Shown here: one piece after another, positions 34,062-41,681 of the stretch
Layout: the number at the start of each line of letters is the position of its first letter
Position numbering within the stretch: the first letter of the stretch is position 1
Virus record (IMG/VR): IMGVR_UViG_3300043427_002233
Coordinates: 1-64,000 of that record
Length of the DNA: 64,000 bases
Strand: one strand, 5' to 3'
DNA from: a virus
The notes under the pieces: model-generated
The model's database searches: none
Told to the model about the DNA's origin: nothing
What the model saw: the letters and a program-made list of their open reading frames with translations, nothing else
Program-made: the position numbers and the translations under genes

Positions 34062-34802
34062 ATGTCCAAAACCGAAAGAATATTTCAACCTTTAGTCATA
34101 CAGGATAAGCAAGAGTTTCTATCCTTGCTTAAATCCGGTAAACTTAAGTACTCTAAATATAATATCTTAAACGAACAACAAAAGCTATTCGTTGAGTTAG
34201 TTGTGTTTGGTGGTTACTCCGGTGAGCAGGCTATGAAAGCTATAGATCCTGAGATCCGTAACCCTAAACTCTTAGCTAACCGAATGGCATCTGATCCGGA
34301 TGTGGCCACAACACTTGAAGAGTTGTCTGCTCAGAAGGATAAGAAGTTTATGACTGAGCTATCAGAGGCTCGTGAACTCGCGCTCTCTAAGCTTATGTTC
34401 ATTATGTCTACTACTAAAGACGAAGCATTAGCTGCGGCTGCTGCTAAGACAATCATTGATGCATCTGGCAAAGCTGTTGCTGCTAACGCTAAGAAAGATG
34501 AAGGTGCTGTTGGCCAAGTTAAATTCTCTATTCAAGTTGAGAATGCCTATATGGGTACACAGCCACCGCTAAAAGCTAAAGAAGATCCAGTTATCATAAC
34601 GATTGATGATCAGGAAGCTTCTCGTGTTAAACAAGAAACTCAAGCCGAACTTCAAGAAGTTAAGGCTAAGGTTCGTGAACAAGAAGAGTTACTTAATACT
34701 ACCAAGCAAGCTAACTCTAACCTTCCTGTGAACCCAGATACTGGTTTACCATACACGATCTCTTACGAAGGCGTTAACTCCTATGAAAAAGATGATAACT
34801 AA
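34062..34802 (+). CDS. Possible small terminase subunit
   Basis: 246 residues from ATG 34062 (MSKTERIFQPL). The segment LNEQQKLFVELVVFGGYSGEQAMKAI (about 37-62), then NRMASDPDVATTLEEL, fits the N-terminal helix-turn-helix of small terminase subunits (l..kq..Fv..y...gn...A...aG). A long charged helical stretch follows and could drive ring assembly. It is a plus-strand island in a minus-strand region. The large terminase subunit is not in the window, so pairing is untested. Probably leaderless. Confidence 0.5.
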   Translation: MSKTERIFQPLVIQDKQEFLSLLKSGKLKYSKYNILNEQQKLFVELVVFGGYSGEQAMKAIDPEIRNPKLLANRMASDPDVATTLEELSAQKDKKFMTELSEARELALSKLMFIMSTTKDEALAAAAAKTIIDASGKAVAANAKKDEGAVGQVKFSIQVENAYMGTQPPLKAKEDPVIITIDDQEASRVKQETQAELQEVKAKVREQEELLNTTKQANSNLPVNPDTGLPYTISYEGVNSYEKDDN

Positions 34803-35058
34803 AGCCAAGCTGCTTCTTAAGAATCTATTCTTAACGAAAGAAGGCTGGCTATCATGGATCATAGCTAATGTTATTACGTCACTTCCGTGGGCACTACCTT
34901 TAATCTATGGATTTATTTTTAAAGATGCTAATGCATATGTAATCGCTGCATCTATTTGGACTTTTGTGATGCTACCCATTACACCCTTCTGGGTCTTTAA
35001 CGTTTTGATTGCAACATTCTTTGTACAAAAAGTATTTAAAATAAAAAACCCACAGTGA
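34783..35058 (+). CDS. Small two-to-three-span membrane protein
   Basis: 91 residues. Hydrophobic stretches near 20-42 (WLSWIIANVITSLPWALPLIYGF) and 48-82 suggest two or three membrane spans with a basic N-terminus. It overlaps the upstream gene by 20 bases. A holin is possible from size and build, but holins cannot be called from hydrophobicity alone. Its stop lies inside the bidirectional terminator stem. Confidence 0.5.
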   Translation: MKKMITKAKLLLKNLFLTKEGWLSWIIANVITSLPWALPLIYGFIFKDANAYVIAASIWTFVMLPITPFWVFNVLIATFFVQKVFKIKNPQ

Positions 35059-35163
35059 AGGGGGAGACACTGTGGATCTTTTGAAAGGAGGGGCCATGGA
35101 AATGAATTAACCATGGCTCCCTAGAAAGGAGGTATAGGGGAGAGGTCGCGTCTCTAACCCTAC
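35043..35163 (-). ncRNA. Candidate small RNA with two 16S rRNA anti-Shine-Dalgarno copies
   Basis: About 121 bases on the minus strand between a good promoter (TTGACT, 16 bases, TGTTATAAT; 35197-35170) and an intrinsic terminator (CCACAGTG/CACTGTGG, then TTTTTT; 35075-35043). Two more hairpins lie between. The first, UGUAGGG/CCCUAUA (about 35164-35134), has a G-U pair that works only on this strand. Between the hairpins, predicted single-stranded, are CCUCCUUUC at 35132-35124 and at 35091-35083. The first reads ACCUCCUUUCUAGGG, like the 3' end of Bacillota 16S rRNA and its precursor. It should pair with ribosome sites of mRNAs. On the plus strand the same bases read as ribosome sites, one before a four-codon frame, an alternative reading. 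Confidence 0.55.
35050..35075. terminator. Bidirectional terminator
   Basis: Perfect 8-bp stem CCACAGTG/CACTGTGG with a 10-base loop. On the minus strand it is followed by G and six T; on the plus strand by ATCTTTT, weaker. It would end the candidate small RNA on one side and the plus-strand pair of genes on the other. Confidence 0.75.
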
Positions 35164-35169
35164 ACCATT

Positions 35170-35197
35170 ATTATAACATGTCTTTATTTTAAGTCAA
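35170..35197 (-). promoter_or_regulatory. Promoter of candidate small RNA
   Basis: TTGACT (35197-35192), 16 bases, TATAAT (35175-35170) with TG extension. It overlaps the last codons of the primase-helicase gene and has no protein gene downstream, only the 121-base structured stretch. Confidence 0.65.
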
Positions 35198-37085
35198 TAC
35201 CTAATTCGTTCTTAACATTCGTAACAAAGTTTGTTTGATTTAATGCGTGTCTAAGTGAGTCTGCGCACCATTTTTTATAACTTGAGTACGCAACGTCTTC
35301 AGACATAATTTTAATATCAGTTGGATCTGCTTTCCATTTTTCGTGGAACCAAGACAATACAGATGAGTTATCAATCTTATATTGTTCCATCATATCAACA
35401 ACTTCTTTAGGTGTCGTAAACTCTTTTGTAGTTTTTAATAGACGATGAATTGCGACTACTGCTTTATAGGCTGTATAATCTAATGCTTCTTGTTCCATAA
35501 GCTTTCTTTTAAAGTTCATACCTTCTACTCTACTAACGGCTGTTAAGTCTGCAGTAAATGGTATGATAGTTAACCTTCTATAGAACCCGTATGATTGATC
35601 TGGAGTTCTTGGAAGTTTGTTAGCTGCAAAGAACATCGTGGCAAATAATGATTTAGAATAAGCATCTTTATATTTTTGCTCAACCATAATTTCTTCACCA
35701 GATATAATTGACTTTACGATATCGCTATCATTTAAAGGTGCGCTACTTATATCACCTGCTAATGATGCAAGTTTATTGTTCATAGCTGATGCTCTAAAGT
35801 TATTTGCAAGATCTTTAAATGCTATGGCTGTAGTATTTTCTCTACCTAATACTTCTTTAATAAGATCTAAGAATGTTGATTTACCATTACGTCCTGAACC
35901 CACTAACAAGAATGCTTTTTGTAGTTCGTTTGTTTTTAACATTGAATATCCAATGGCTTCATATAATAACTGTTCGATACTTTGATTACCCTTAGTGGCT
36001 GTATGAAAGAATTCATCGACAGTTTGAGATTTAGCATTTGGATTATAGTTAGCATTGATTTGTATTGATTCTAAACATTCTGGATTCATCGGTTTGAACT
36101 CTAGTGTATTAACATCTAGGATTCCGTTTTTAAATACAACTGTGTATGGGTTCTCATTGAACTTAACAGACTCATCGAATAAATATTGTTCAACGTATTT
36201 TAATGTTTCATCTTTTTGATAGTTTTTTAAACTGGGTATTAATTTAGTCATGTAACCCAACAAATAATCTCTGTCTGTAGAATAAACTTTTTTTCGTTCG
36301 TTATAAAAGTAAAGGTCTTTTGTCGTGCTATCTCTTTTAACATAGCAATTCTTAATAACATAATTGCCTAACCGATCATGGAAGAATTTGTCTTTGTCGA
36401 CAAACTGTTTTACTAATTGTTCTTCACTTATTCTTAATACGTTTTCTAATTCAATATCTGCTAACGGGACTTGACAAAACTCCTGATTAACCATCTGCAC
36501 CACTTCATTCTGCATGATGGTACTAATACCTAATGCTTTTAGCTTACTTAATATGTCTATTAATACTACGTTTACATTGCTTTGTATTGGAAGTTTAATA
36601 CCATCTACAATATTGTTTGAGATCTTTCTTGTTGGTAATAACCATACAGGAAGTGAACTTATGAATTCACCATACTCAATCTTATATTGTGATAGTAAAC
36701 TTGATACGCTATTCGGAACTCTGAATGGTAGTGTGATAACTCTTCCCGCTCCATATGTATTTGCATTGATACCGCAAGCTAATCGGTTAACAGTTGTTGT
36801 TCTATTGAAGTCTGACTTACAGACAATGTATAGTATCTTATCGTTTTTAGTGAAGACAAAGACCGGTTCGTTTTTAGAAATAATTACTGGCAGTATGTTT
36901 ACTTCTTCTGTTTCTATTACCAAGTAACCATGAGGAATAACCCATGACACTTCAAGTGTCGGATCTGAACCAAGATTCTTAACCAATGCACCGTTTGCTT
37001 TGAGTGGCGGTTGGCCAACTCTAGAAACTACGTACATAGATTCTTCTTGACTGTTTACGATGTTGTTGAAATCTCTAAAGTTCAT
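35184..37085 (-). CDS. D5/P4-type SF3 primase-helicase
   Basis: 633 residues from ATG 37085, preceded by AGGAGG at a short distance; a GTG four codons earlier overlaps that site. The C-terminal half holds an SF3 helicase: Walker A GSGRNGKST (396-404), Walker B-type LASLAGDIS (about 439-447) and motif C FFAANKLPRTPD (about 485-496). The preceding 150 residues fit the D5 N-terminal domain. The first 200 residues do not show a clear primase motif, so a primase activity is likely by family but not seen. It should unwind DNA at the replication origin. It heads toward the candidate small RNA and follows the regulator and SSB-like genes. Confidence 0.85.
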   Translation of the reverse strand: MNFRDFNNIVNSQEESMYVVSRVGQPPLKANGALVKNLGSDPTLEVSWVIPHGYLVIETEEVNILPVIISKNEPVFVFTKNDKILYIVCKSDFNRTTTVNRLACGINANTYGAGRVITLPFRVPNSVSSLLSQYKIEYGEFISSLPVWLLPTRKISNNIVDGIKLPIQSNVNVVLIDILSKLKALGISTIMQNEVVQMVNQEFCQVPLADIELENVLRISEEQLVKQFVDKDKFFHDRLGNYVIKNCYVKRDSTTKDLYFYNERKKVYSTDRDYLLGYMTKLIPSLKNYQKDETLKYVEQYLFDESVKFNENPYTVVFKNGILDVNTLEFKPMNPECLESIQINANYNPNAKSQTVDEFFHTATKGNQSIEQLLYEAIGYSMLKTNELQKAFLLVGSGRNGKSTFLDLIKEVLGRENTTAIAFKDLANNFRASAMNNKLASLAGDISSAPLNDSDIVKSIISGEEIMVEQKYKDAYSKSLFATMFFAANKLPRTPDQSYGFYRRLTIIPFTADLTAVSRVEGMNFKRKLMEQEALDYTAYKAVVAIHRLLKTTKEFTTPKEVVDMMEQYKIDNSSVLSWFHEKWKADPTDIKIMSEDVAYSSYKKWCADSLRHALNQTNFVTNVKNELGIDLK

Positions 37086-37118
37086 TTTCCTCCTCACTTT
37101 CCTTAACGACGATTACGC

Positions 37119-37310
37119 TTAAGTTCCAAACAACTCATCAATTGATTTGCCTAGAGACTTAGCAAGTTTATTACAGATAAAGATCGATGGGTTTAGCTTG
37201 TTGTTTTCTATCTTTCGAATAGTCTCCCTGCTTATCCCGCAGATCCTGGCCAGTCCTTCTTGAGAAAGACCGGCACCAATCCTAGCAAGTTTTAATCTGT
37301 TATTATCCAT
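37119..37310 (-). CDS. XRE/Cro-family regulator
   Basis: 63 residues, nearly all one helix-turn-helix domain: LKLARIGAGLSQEGLARICG, then SRETIRKIENNKLNPS, the classical XRE signature, ending IDELFG. The ATG overlaps the upstream TAA (TAATG); a TTG two codons earlier is less likely. It probably dimerises on palindromic operators in this phage. Confidence 0.85.
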   Translation of the reverse strand: MDNNRLKLARIGAGLSQEGLARICGISRETIRKIENNKLNPSIFICNKLAKSLGKSIDELFGT

Positions 37311-37840
37311 TACCAAGGAAGATCTTCATCTTCTTTAATAACTTCTAAGACCGGAACATTCGATTGTGCGGAATTGACAACCGGTTTAAATACTTTAGCA
37401 GGTTGAATTGGAGTGCTTTGTTTAGGCATAGCATCTTGTAATGGTTTATAAGTAATGGTTTGATATTGACGTTTGTCGCCAGTCTTCTTGTCAATACCAT
37501 CTTTAATTCCAAGATCTACTCGTAATGCTTTGTTTAATAAGATTGATTCAATATCAATATTCGTTGGTTCGTTTTCTGCATAAGCGCTACCAACAGCTCG
37601 ACGAAGGTTACGATACTTCCAGCTTAATGGCGAGGTTGCATCGAAGGTAATCTTATCATCAACATAACGATTCTTGTGTTCACCTTCTAAGACTTGCATC
37701 TTTACATATAAGGTGTTAGGAATGTTATCAGCAAGTTTTACTTGTGTGACAGTAACTAAAATATTTCTGCCAACGATCGGTGGGAATTTACCCACATCTT
37801 TGGTTGTGTCTTGTTTACCTTGTGTAATAATTAATGGCAT
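37310..37840 (-). CDS. Single-stranded DNA-binding-like protein
   Basis: 176 residues. A beta-rich core (about 20-110, VTVTQVKLADNIPNTLYVKMQVLEG) suggests an OB fold, followed by a disordered stretch rich in P, Q and V and an acidic tip EDEDLPW, which copies the DDDLPF-type tail of SSB proteins that recruits partners. In family terms it is close to phage DUF669/SSB-type proteins. Context fits: next to the primase-helicase and recombination genes. Confidence 0.65.
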   Translation of the reverse strand: MPLIITQGKQDTTKDVGKFPPIVGRNILVTVTQVKLADNIPNTLYVKMQVLEGEHKNRYVDDKITFDATSPLSWKYRNLRRAVGSAYAENEPTNIDIESILLNKALRVDLGIKDGIDKKTGDKRQYQTITYKPLQDAMPKQSTPIQPAKVFKPVVNSAQSNVPVLEVIKEDEDLPW

Positions 37841-37852
37841 ATTTTTTCCTCC

Positions 37853-38089
37853 TTAATAAGAACCTAATACGTATAACACGCCAACGATATCAATGATACC
37901 CATGACAATAGAAACATAAGACCAAGTATTTTTTGGTGTGTCAATTACACCTAAAATAAGTGCGGCTACACCTAGTGGTAAACCGAATATAATAAATCCA
38001 ACAAACCCTAAGATTGATCCGATCAAACCTTTATTTACTGTTGGTGTAGGAGTTGGCGTAGGCGTAGGAGTTAAGTTTAAGTTATCCAT
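37853..38089 (-). CDS. Small membrane protein with threonine-proline repeat
   Basis: 78 residues. TPTPTPTPTPT at 7-17 is followed by two membrane spans (about 22-45 and 53-76), the build of DUF4190-like proteins of Bacillota. AGGAGG precedes the gene after it. A similar arrangement is common in host genomes, so transfer is possible. Confidence 0.6.
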   Translation of the reverse strand: MDNLNLTPTPTPTPTPTVNKGLIGSILGFVGFIIFGLPLGVAALILGVIDTPKNTWSYVSIVMGIIDIVGVLYVLGSY

Positions 38090-38090
38090 A

Positions 38091-38237
38091 TTACTTTCCT
38101 TCTTTCTTTGTTTGTTGTTTTTCGATTTGCGCTCTAATGTTTTCGACTAAGATACTAACCGTTTCATAAGGTAGTTTGTATAACGAGGCAGCGATAATAT
38201 TTAATTCTTGTTCAGTTAATTCTAAATTGTATTTCAT
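38091..38237 (-). CDS. Tiny helical protein
   Basis: 48 residues from ATG 38237 (MKYNLELTEQELNIIAASLY), behind AGGTGG; the pattern is that of small phage proteins with a TEQEL..i...L helix. Ends in a lysine-rich tail. A longer frame overlaps the upstream gene. Confidence 0.55.
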   Translation of the reverse strand: MKYNLELTEQELNIIAASLYKLPYETVSILVENIRAQIEKQQTKKEGK

Positions 38238-38238
38238 A

Positions 38239-38430
38239 TTACTTGCCACCTTTTTCATCTCTAATAACGGTACCACTTAATATAGTGAATGCTTTTGCTA
38301 AGTTAGATAAAGCATGACCGTATTGTTCAGAGGTTGGATCAAGTGTTTCGATCTTATCGATTAACACATTGACGCTTGACATGATGGAAGAGAACATCTT
38401 TTCTACATTAATTTTGTTTGGTTGGTTCAT
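38239..38430 (-). CDS. Small helical hypothetical protein
   Basis: 63 residues (MNQPNKINVEKMFSSIMSS...), two amphipathic helices, not recognised. It overlaps the end of the ATPase gene by 23 bases. Confidence 0.55.
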   Translation of the reverse strand: MNQPNKINVEKMFSSIMSSVNVLIDKIETLDPTSEQYGHALSNLAKAFTILSGTVIRDEKGGK

Positions 38431-39247
38431 TGGCTTTGCCTTCTTTCTGTGCAGTTAATTTATCTAGCACGTTCTTTTTAAATTTTTCGAATGTAAGATT
38501 TTGAACTTTAGACGGCACCGTAATTTCTTGTGGTTTACGAGTCTTCGTAAGTAAGTAAGGGTGTGCATCTAAATATGTATAATAACGAATTTCATCTTTG
38601 ACTTCATTTGTTTTAGCATCGATAACCTTTTCGGTTTCGACTTTGGTGTACCAAACAAACGATGCCTTAGCACATAAAGCATATGCCGCACCATTCATTA
38701 ATGATGGGATTACTTTATTAAAGGATGCATTTTCTTCATCTTGAATTTCTTTTTGATGAGCGATCACAACAATCAATGCACCAGTCTTCTTGTGTAAGTA
38801 CTTAGCTAAGTTCCAGATTTGTTCGTGGCTTGTTCTAGCTTGGCCCCATAAGTTAAGATTCATTGTATCTTTTTGACTTGATTCCATAAGATACTTCTTC
38901 ATTAAGAATTCAAGTTGAGTAGCACTATCAAACACAATGGTTGAATACGCTACTGGAATCTTAGTTCCTTTGTCATCCATCGTATAACCGTTTTCAACAT
39001 CGGTTAAGATAGAATTTAATTCAAGGAAACTTTGTACGTCTACGACATGAACGTGTTCTGAGTGCGACTTAGAGATCGATCCAGTACCACCTTCTAAAAT
39101 GTCTAAGATAAGCATAGGCTTTTCTTTTGTCTTTGGGAATGTAGATGCTAATACAGTCTTGCCAGTTCCTGGACCACCGTAAATAACGAACACTCCGTCG
39201 ATAGATGTTTCGGCAATAGTCTTACTTCTTTCTGATAAAATACTCAT
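38408..39247 (-). CDS. RecA-fold ATPase (AAA_24/Sak4-type)
   Basis: 279 residues. Walker A GGPGTGKT at 24-31; a hydrophobic strand ending in D near 47-49 (MLILDI) and a second one (TIVFDSATQ) for Walker B; LIVVIAHQKE for the following strand. This is the layout of phage AAA_24 nucleotide-binding proteins, including Sak4-type single-strand annealing helpers. It sits next to a RecB/Cas4-type nuclease and an SSB-like protein, so recombination or replication fork repair is likely. It starts a transcription unit with its own promoter and a 99-base leader; AGGAGG precedes the ATG. Confidence 0.75.
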   Translation of the reverse strand: MSILSERSKTIAETSIDGVFVIYGGPGTGKTVLASTFPKTKEKPMLILDILEGGTGSISKSHSEHVHVVDVQSFLELNSILTDVENGYTMDDKGTKIPVAYSTIVFDSATQLEFLMKKYLMESSQKDTMNLNLWGQARTSHEQIWNLAKYLHKKTGALIVVIAHQKEIQDEENASFNKVIPSLMNGAAYALCAKASFVWYTKVETEKVIDAKTNEVKDEIRYYTYLDAHPYLLTKTRKPQEITVPSKVQNLTFEKFKKNVLDKLTAQKEGKANEPTKQN

Positions 39248-39345
39248 GTAATTTTCCTCCTGTGTATTTTAATTAGCGAACAATGATAGGCAATACTTCT
39301 CAAAAAAAATGCGATGTTATCGATACATTTCTCCTTTCTGTAAAT
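39248..39345 (-). promoter_or_regulatory. Leader with a three-codon frame and small hairpin
   Basis: Downstream of the promoter the minus strand holds AAAGGAG, then ATG-TAT-CGA-TAA, whose last bases are in the short stem CGAT/ATCG, followed by CATTTTTTTT. This looks like a leader frame on a weak terminator ahead of the ATPase gene; an attenuator is possible. Confidence 0.4.
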
Positions 39346-39374
39346 AGTATAACACCGCTCTTTTTATTTGTCAA
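39346..39374 (-). promoter_or_regulatory. Strong promoter of the ATPase unit with upstream repeats
   Basis: TTGACA (39374-39369), 17 bases, TATACT (39351-39346) with TG extension. Just upstream, CAACTATTTGC (plus strand 39375-39385) is repeated in part at 39385-39393 and is identical to 15429-15439 at another promoter. Confidence 0.75.
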
Positions 39375-39391
39375 CAACTATTTGCAACTAT

Positions 39392-40351
39392 TTATTTGCT
39401 TTTTAAATTATCAATAATAATCTTGCGATCAGACTGAGATGGGTTGGCCATGTCTAAGTTACATATATCTTTGAATGGACAGTAGTTACATAAGATGGAT
39501 CTATTTCTTGATGGGCCTGGTTGTGCCTTGATTGTCTTATATGTATTCCACATGTCTTCAAGGTTAGCTCTTACACTTTTACCATCTAATAATTGTACCC
39601 TAATTCTTTGGAATAATGGGTGACCACGTTTTTCAAAGAACTCAATGATGTACTTATATTCAGGAGCATCATCTAATCCAAGCTCTGATAACTTTGCAAG
39701 ATAAGCTTCTTTAGTAACTAACTCAAGCTTCTTCTTGTCTACAGTAGGTTTACCGTTTAAGTTAATGGGCACAGCTTCAAGTCTAGCAATTCTTATCTCA
39801 TCGATCTCTACTGCATTTACTTTTACTCCCAACTTTTCCTCAACATATGGAACATATAATAAAAGTTGTTGGTTATTTGTTACATCGTCCCAAGTATACT
39901 TAAGTGGTTTCAATGTTGTCTTATGATCTCTAATGACAATTAAATTATTTTCTTCGAACACGTGATCAACTACCATTGTTAAGTAATCTTCGTCTTCTAA
40001 CTTTTCTTCAATGTTACCTTCGACCATCAATGTTTTTTCTTTGAACAAATCATTCTTATAGTAATTAATGTAGGATTGAAATACATCTGATAATAAGCCA
40101 GGATCAAGTTGTAACTTACCTTGTCTGCATAACGTATCAAACTCTGTTAATGGTGGAGTTGGATCTTCGCCATTTAAATAAAGTTCAATAGCTTTGTGAA
40201 ATAATTTTCCTGGAATTGTTGATTCAGTTTCTTCCGTTTCAATTTGTTCTACATATTGATAGTGATGTTTCTTTGAACAATTTTGAAATGTTTTTAATCT
40301 ACTAAAACTAAATCGTTTAATATCTTTTTCGTGCTTAACATCTTCACTCAT
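39392..40351 (-). CDS. Cas4/RecB-type PD-(D/E)XK nuclease
   Basis: 319 residues. FSRLKTFQNCSKKHHYQYVEQ opens the protein as in RecB/Cas4 nucleases (first cysteine), LIVIRDHKTT (near 155) is the D-x-K active-site strand, and CNYCPFKDIC near the C-terminus completes a four-cysteine iron-sulphur cluster. Such proteins digest DNA ends for recombination or repair. The pair with the RecA-fold ATPase downstream supports this. Confidence 0.8.
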   Translation of the reverse strand: MSEDVKHEKDIKRFSFSRLKTFQNCSKKHHYQYVEQIETEETESTIPGKLFHKAIELYLNGEDPTPPLTEFDTLCRQGKLQLDPGLLSDVFQSYINYYKNDLFKEKTLMVEGNIEEKLEDEDYLTMVVDHVFEENNLIVIRDHKTTLKPLKYTWDDVTNNQQLLLYVPYVEEKLGVKVNAVEIDEIRIARLEAVPINLNGKPTVDKKKLELVTKEAYLAKLSELGLDDAPEYKYIIEFFEKRGHPLFQRIRVQLLDGKSVRANLEDMWNTYKTIKAQPGPSRNRSILCNYCPFKDICNLDMANPSQSDRKIIIDNLKSK

Positions 40352-40352
40352 A

Positions 40353-40646
40353 TTATTCTTCCTTAATAAAGATACCGTCTACAACTTTACCTTTACGGTT
40401 CTTAATAACATCGTAGGCAGCCTTGACACATTCTTCAATATCAAGATTAAGTTGTAAGGATAAGATTGTCAAGACAACGTAGATATCACCAATCGCATCA
40501 ATGGATTCTGTCATTCTTTTCTTAGCTAGACTAGATGCCAGTTCACCAACTTCTTCTGTGAGCTTAAGCATTTGTTTTGTTGGATCCATTGTCTGTAACC
40601 CACGATCATATGCCCACTTGATAATTAAATTAGTTAGTTCCTTCAT
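40353..40646 (-). CDS. MazG-like nucleotide pyrophosphohydrolase
   Basis: 97 residues, a single domain. E31-E-V-G-E35 and DAIGDIYVVL (about 51-60) are the metal-binding motifs of MazG-type all-alpha NTP pyrophosphohydrolases, which split NTPs or (p)ppGpp-like compounds to monophosphates. Phage MazG may adjust nucleotide pools or blunt starvation signalling. One base separates it from the nuclease gene. Confidence 0.85.
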   Translation of the reverse strand: MKELTNLIIKWAYDRGLQTMDPTKQMLKLTEEVGELASSLAKKRMTESIDAIGDIYVVLTILSLQLNLDIEECVKAAYDVIKNRKGKVVDGIFIKEE

Positions 40647-41076
40647 TTTCGTTTCTCCATTCTAACGTCCATAGACGTTTCTTTTTATCTATAATATATT
40701 TTACATTATTTTTTTTGTGTGCGTAGAACGTACTATCACTACATCCAATAGTTTTAATAGCTTTATAATAGCTCTTAAAATTAAATTCTTTTATTTCTGA
40801 ATCAAACATTGGTTTAGCAATGACTAAGATTGGTTCAATGAATTCAAATCTAAACAATGGTTTAATGGTTTGTTTTCTTAATTCACCAGTCGTAGTAGTT
40901 GGTTGCCAATCATCTGACCGATTCGAATAATGATTTGGTTTAGTTGCTGATAACCTAATGTAATTAATACTACAGCCAGTAGCTTTAGCAGCTTCTTGAA
41001 TACTTTCAACAATTGCTTTTTTATTATCGGTGTTGCGATAAATAATTACTTGCTTCTTACGAGTTAACATTTTCAT
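40630..41076 (-). CDS. NUMOD1-like DNA-binding protein
   Basis: 148 residues. QVIIYRNTDNKKAIVESIQEAAKATGCSINYIRLS is close to the NUMOD1 pattern (a strand, then a helix-turn-helix) found in homing nucleases. A second similar unit (FKSYYKAIKTIGCSDSTFY) follows near 100-120. No nuclease motif is visible, so a free DNA-binding protein or remnant of a homing nuclease is likely. GGAGG precedes ATG 41076. Confidence 0.5.
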   Translation of the reverse strand: MKMLTRKKQVIIYRNTDNKKAIVESIQEAAKATGCSINYIRLSATKPNHYSNRSDDWQPTTTTGELRKQTIKPLFRFEFIEPILVIAKPMFDSEIKEFNFKSYYKAIKTIGCSDSTFYAHKKNNVKYIIDKKKRLWTLEWRNENEGTN

Positions 41077-41293
41077 TTACAATTTCCTCCTGCATTCTTT
41101 TAAAGATTAATGCTACTTCTGTAAACTCCATTTGTAAATGGTAAGCTAATGCTACCACAGTAGATACAGTTGGGTTTGGTTTTTGTTTTTGTAATAACTT
41201 GTAAACCGTTTGTTTTGAAATCATTTCTTTATTAAGTGATTCACAAAAACGATTTACACTTCCGAATTTTTCTTCGATAATTTGTTTGATCAT
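41057..41293 (-). CDS. Helix-turn-helix regulator
   Basis: 78 residues. GSVNRFCESLNKEMISKQTVYKLL then PTVSTVVALAYHLQ fits a divergent XRE-type helix-turn-helix. It overlaps the next gene by 20 bases. With the regulator at 37119 the phage has at least two small regulators near its replication genes. Confidence 0.6.
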   Translation of the reverse strand: MIKQIIEEKFGSVNRFCESLNKEMISKQTVYKLLQKQKPNPTVSTVVALAYHLQMEFTEVALIFKRMQEEIVNENVNS

Positions 41294-41294
41294 A

Positions 41295-41681
41295 TTAAAT
41301 CCTTTCTATTTCGACAATGATTCTATCTTCATTGCCATGTAATTTGGTTGCATATAATTCTGCAACTTGTCTAACTGAATCATAAGCTGTACCTACAAGT
41401 GATCTTGTAACTGAATCAGTAACCATTGTTATGATAGGTAATTTAGTTACAAACTTATTTTCTTTTTGTGTACTAGTTACTCTTCTTGTAGTTCTAATTT
41501 CTAAGTTTACAGCCACTGGTATTTCGTCATGATAATATACATCTCCGCATTGTCTAATGTATTCCATCGTTATTTTTCTTTGGAATAACTTTTGATCTAA
41601 ACCTTTTAATTCTGTGAAGAACTTCTGATCTAAAACAAATCTAACTTTCTTAGCTTGTTTGTTATTCAGATTTTGTTGCAT
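41295..41681 (-). CDS. Hypothetical protein, 128 residues
   Basis: From ATG 41681 (MQQNLNNKQAKKV), behind GGAAAG; an ATG five codons earlier has worse spacing. The size and place would fit a RusA-type resolvase, but the conserved aspartates are not in the right context, so I leave it unnamed. Confidence 0.5.
   Translation of the reverse strand: MQQNLNNKQAKKVRFVLDQKFFTELKGLDQKLFQRKITMEYIRQCGDVYYHDEIPVAVNLEIRTTRRVTSTQKENKFVTKLPIITMVTDSVTRSLVGTAYDSVRQVAELYATKLHGNEDRIIVEIERI

Noticed and set aside
41295-41681. RusA-type Holliday junction resolvase
   Set aside because: Size and context fit but the conserved aspartate motif is not present.
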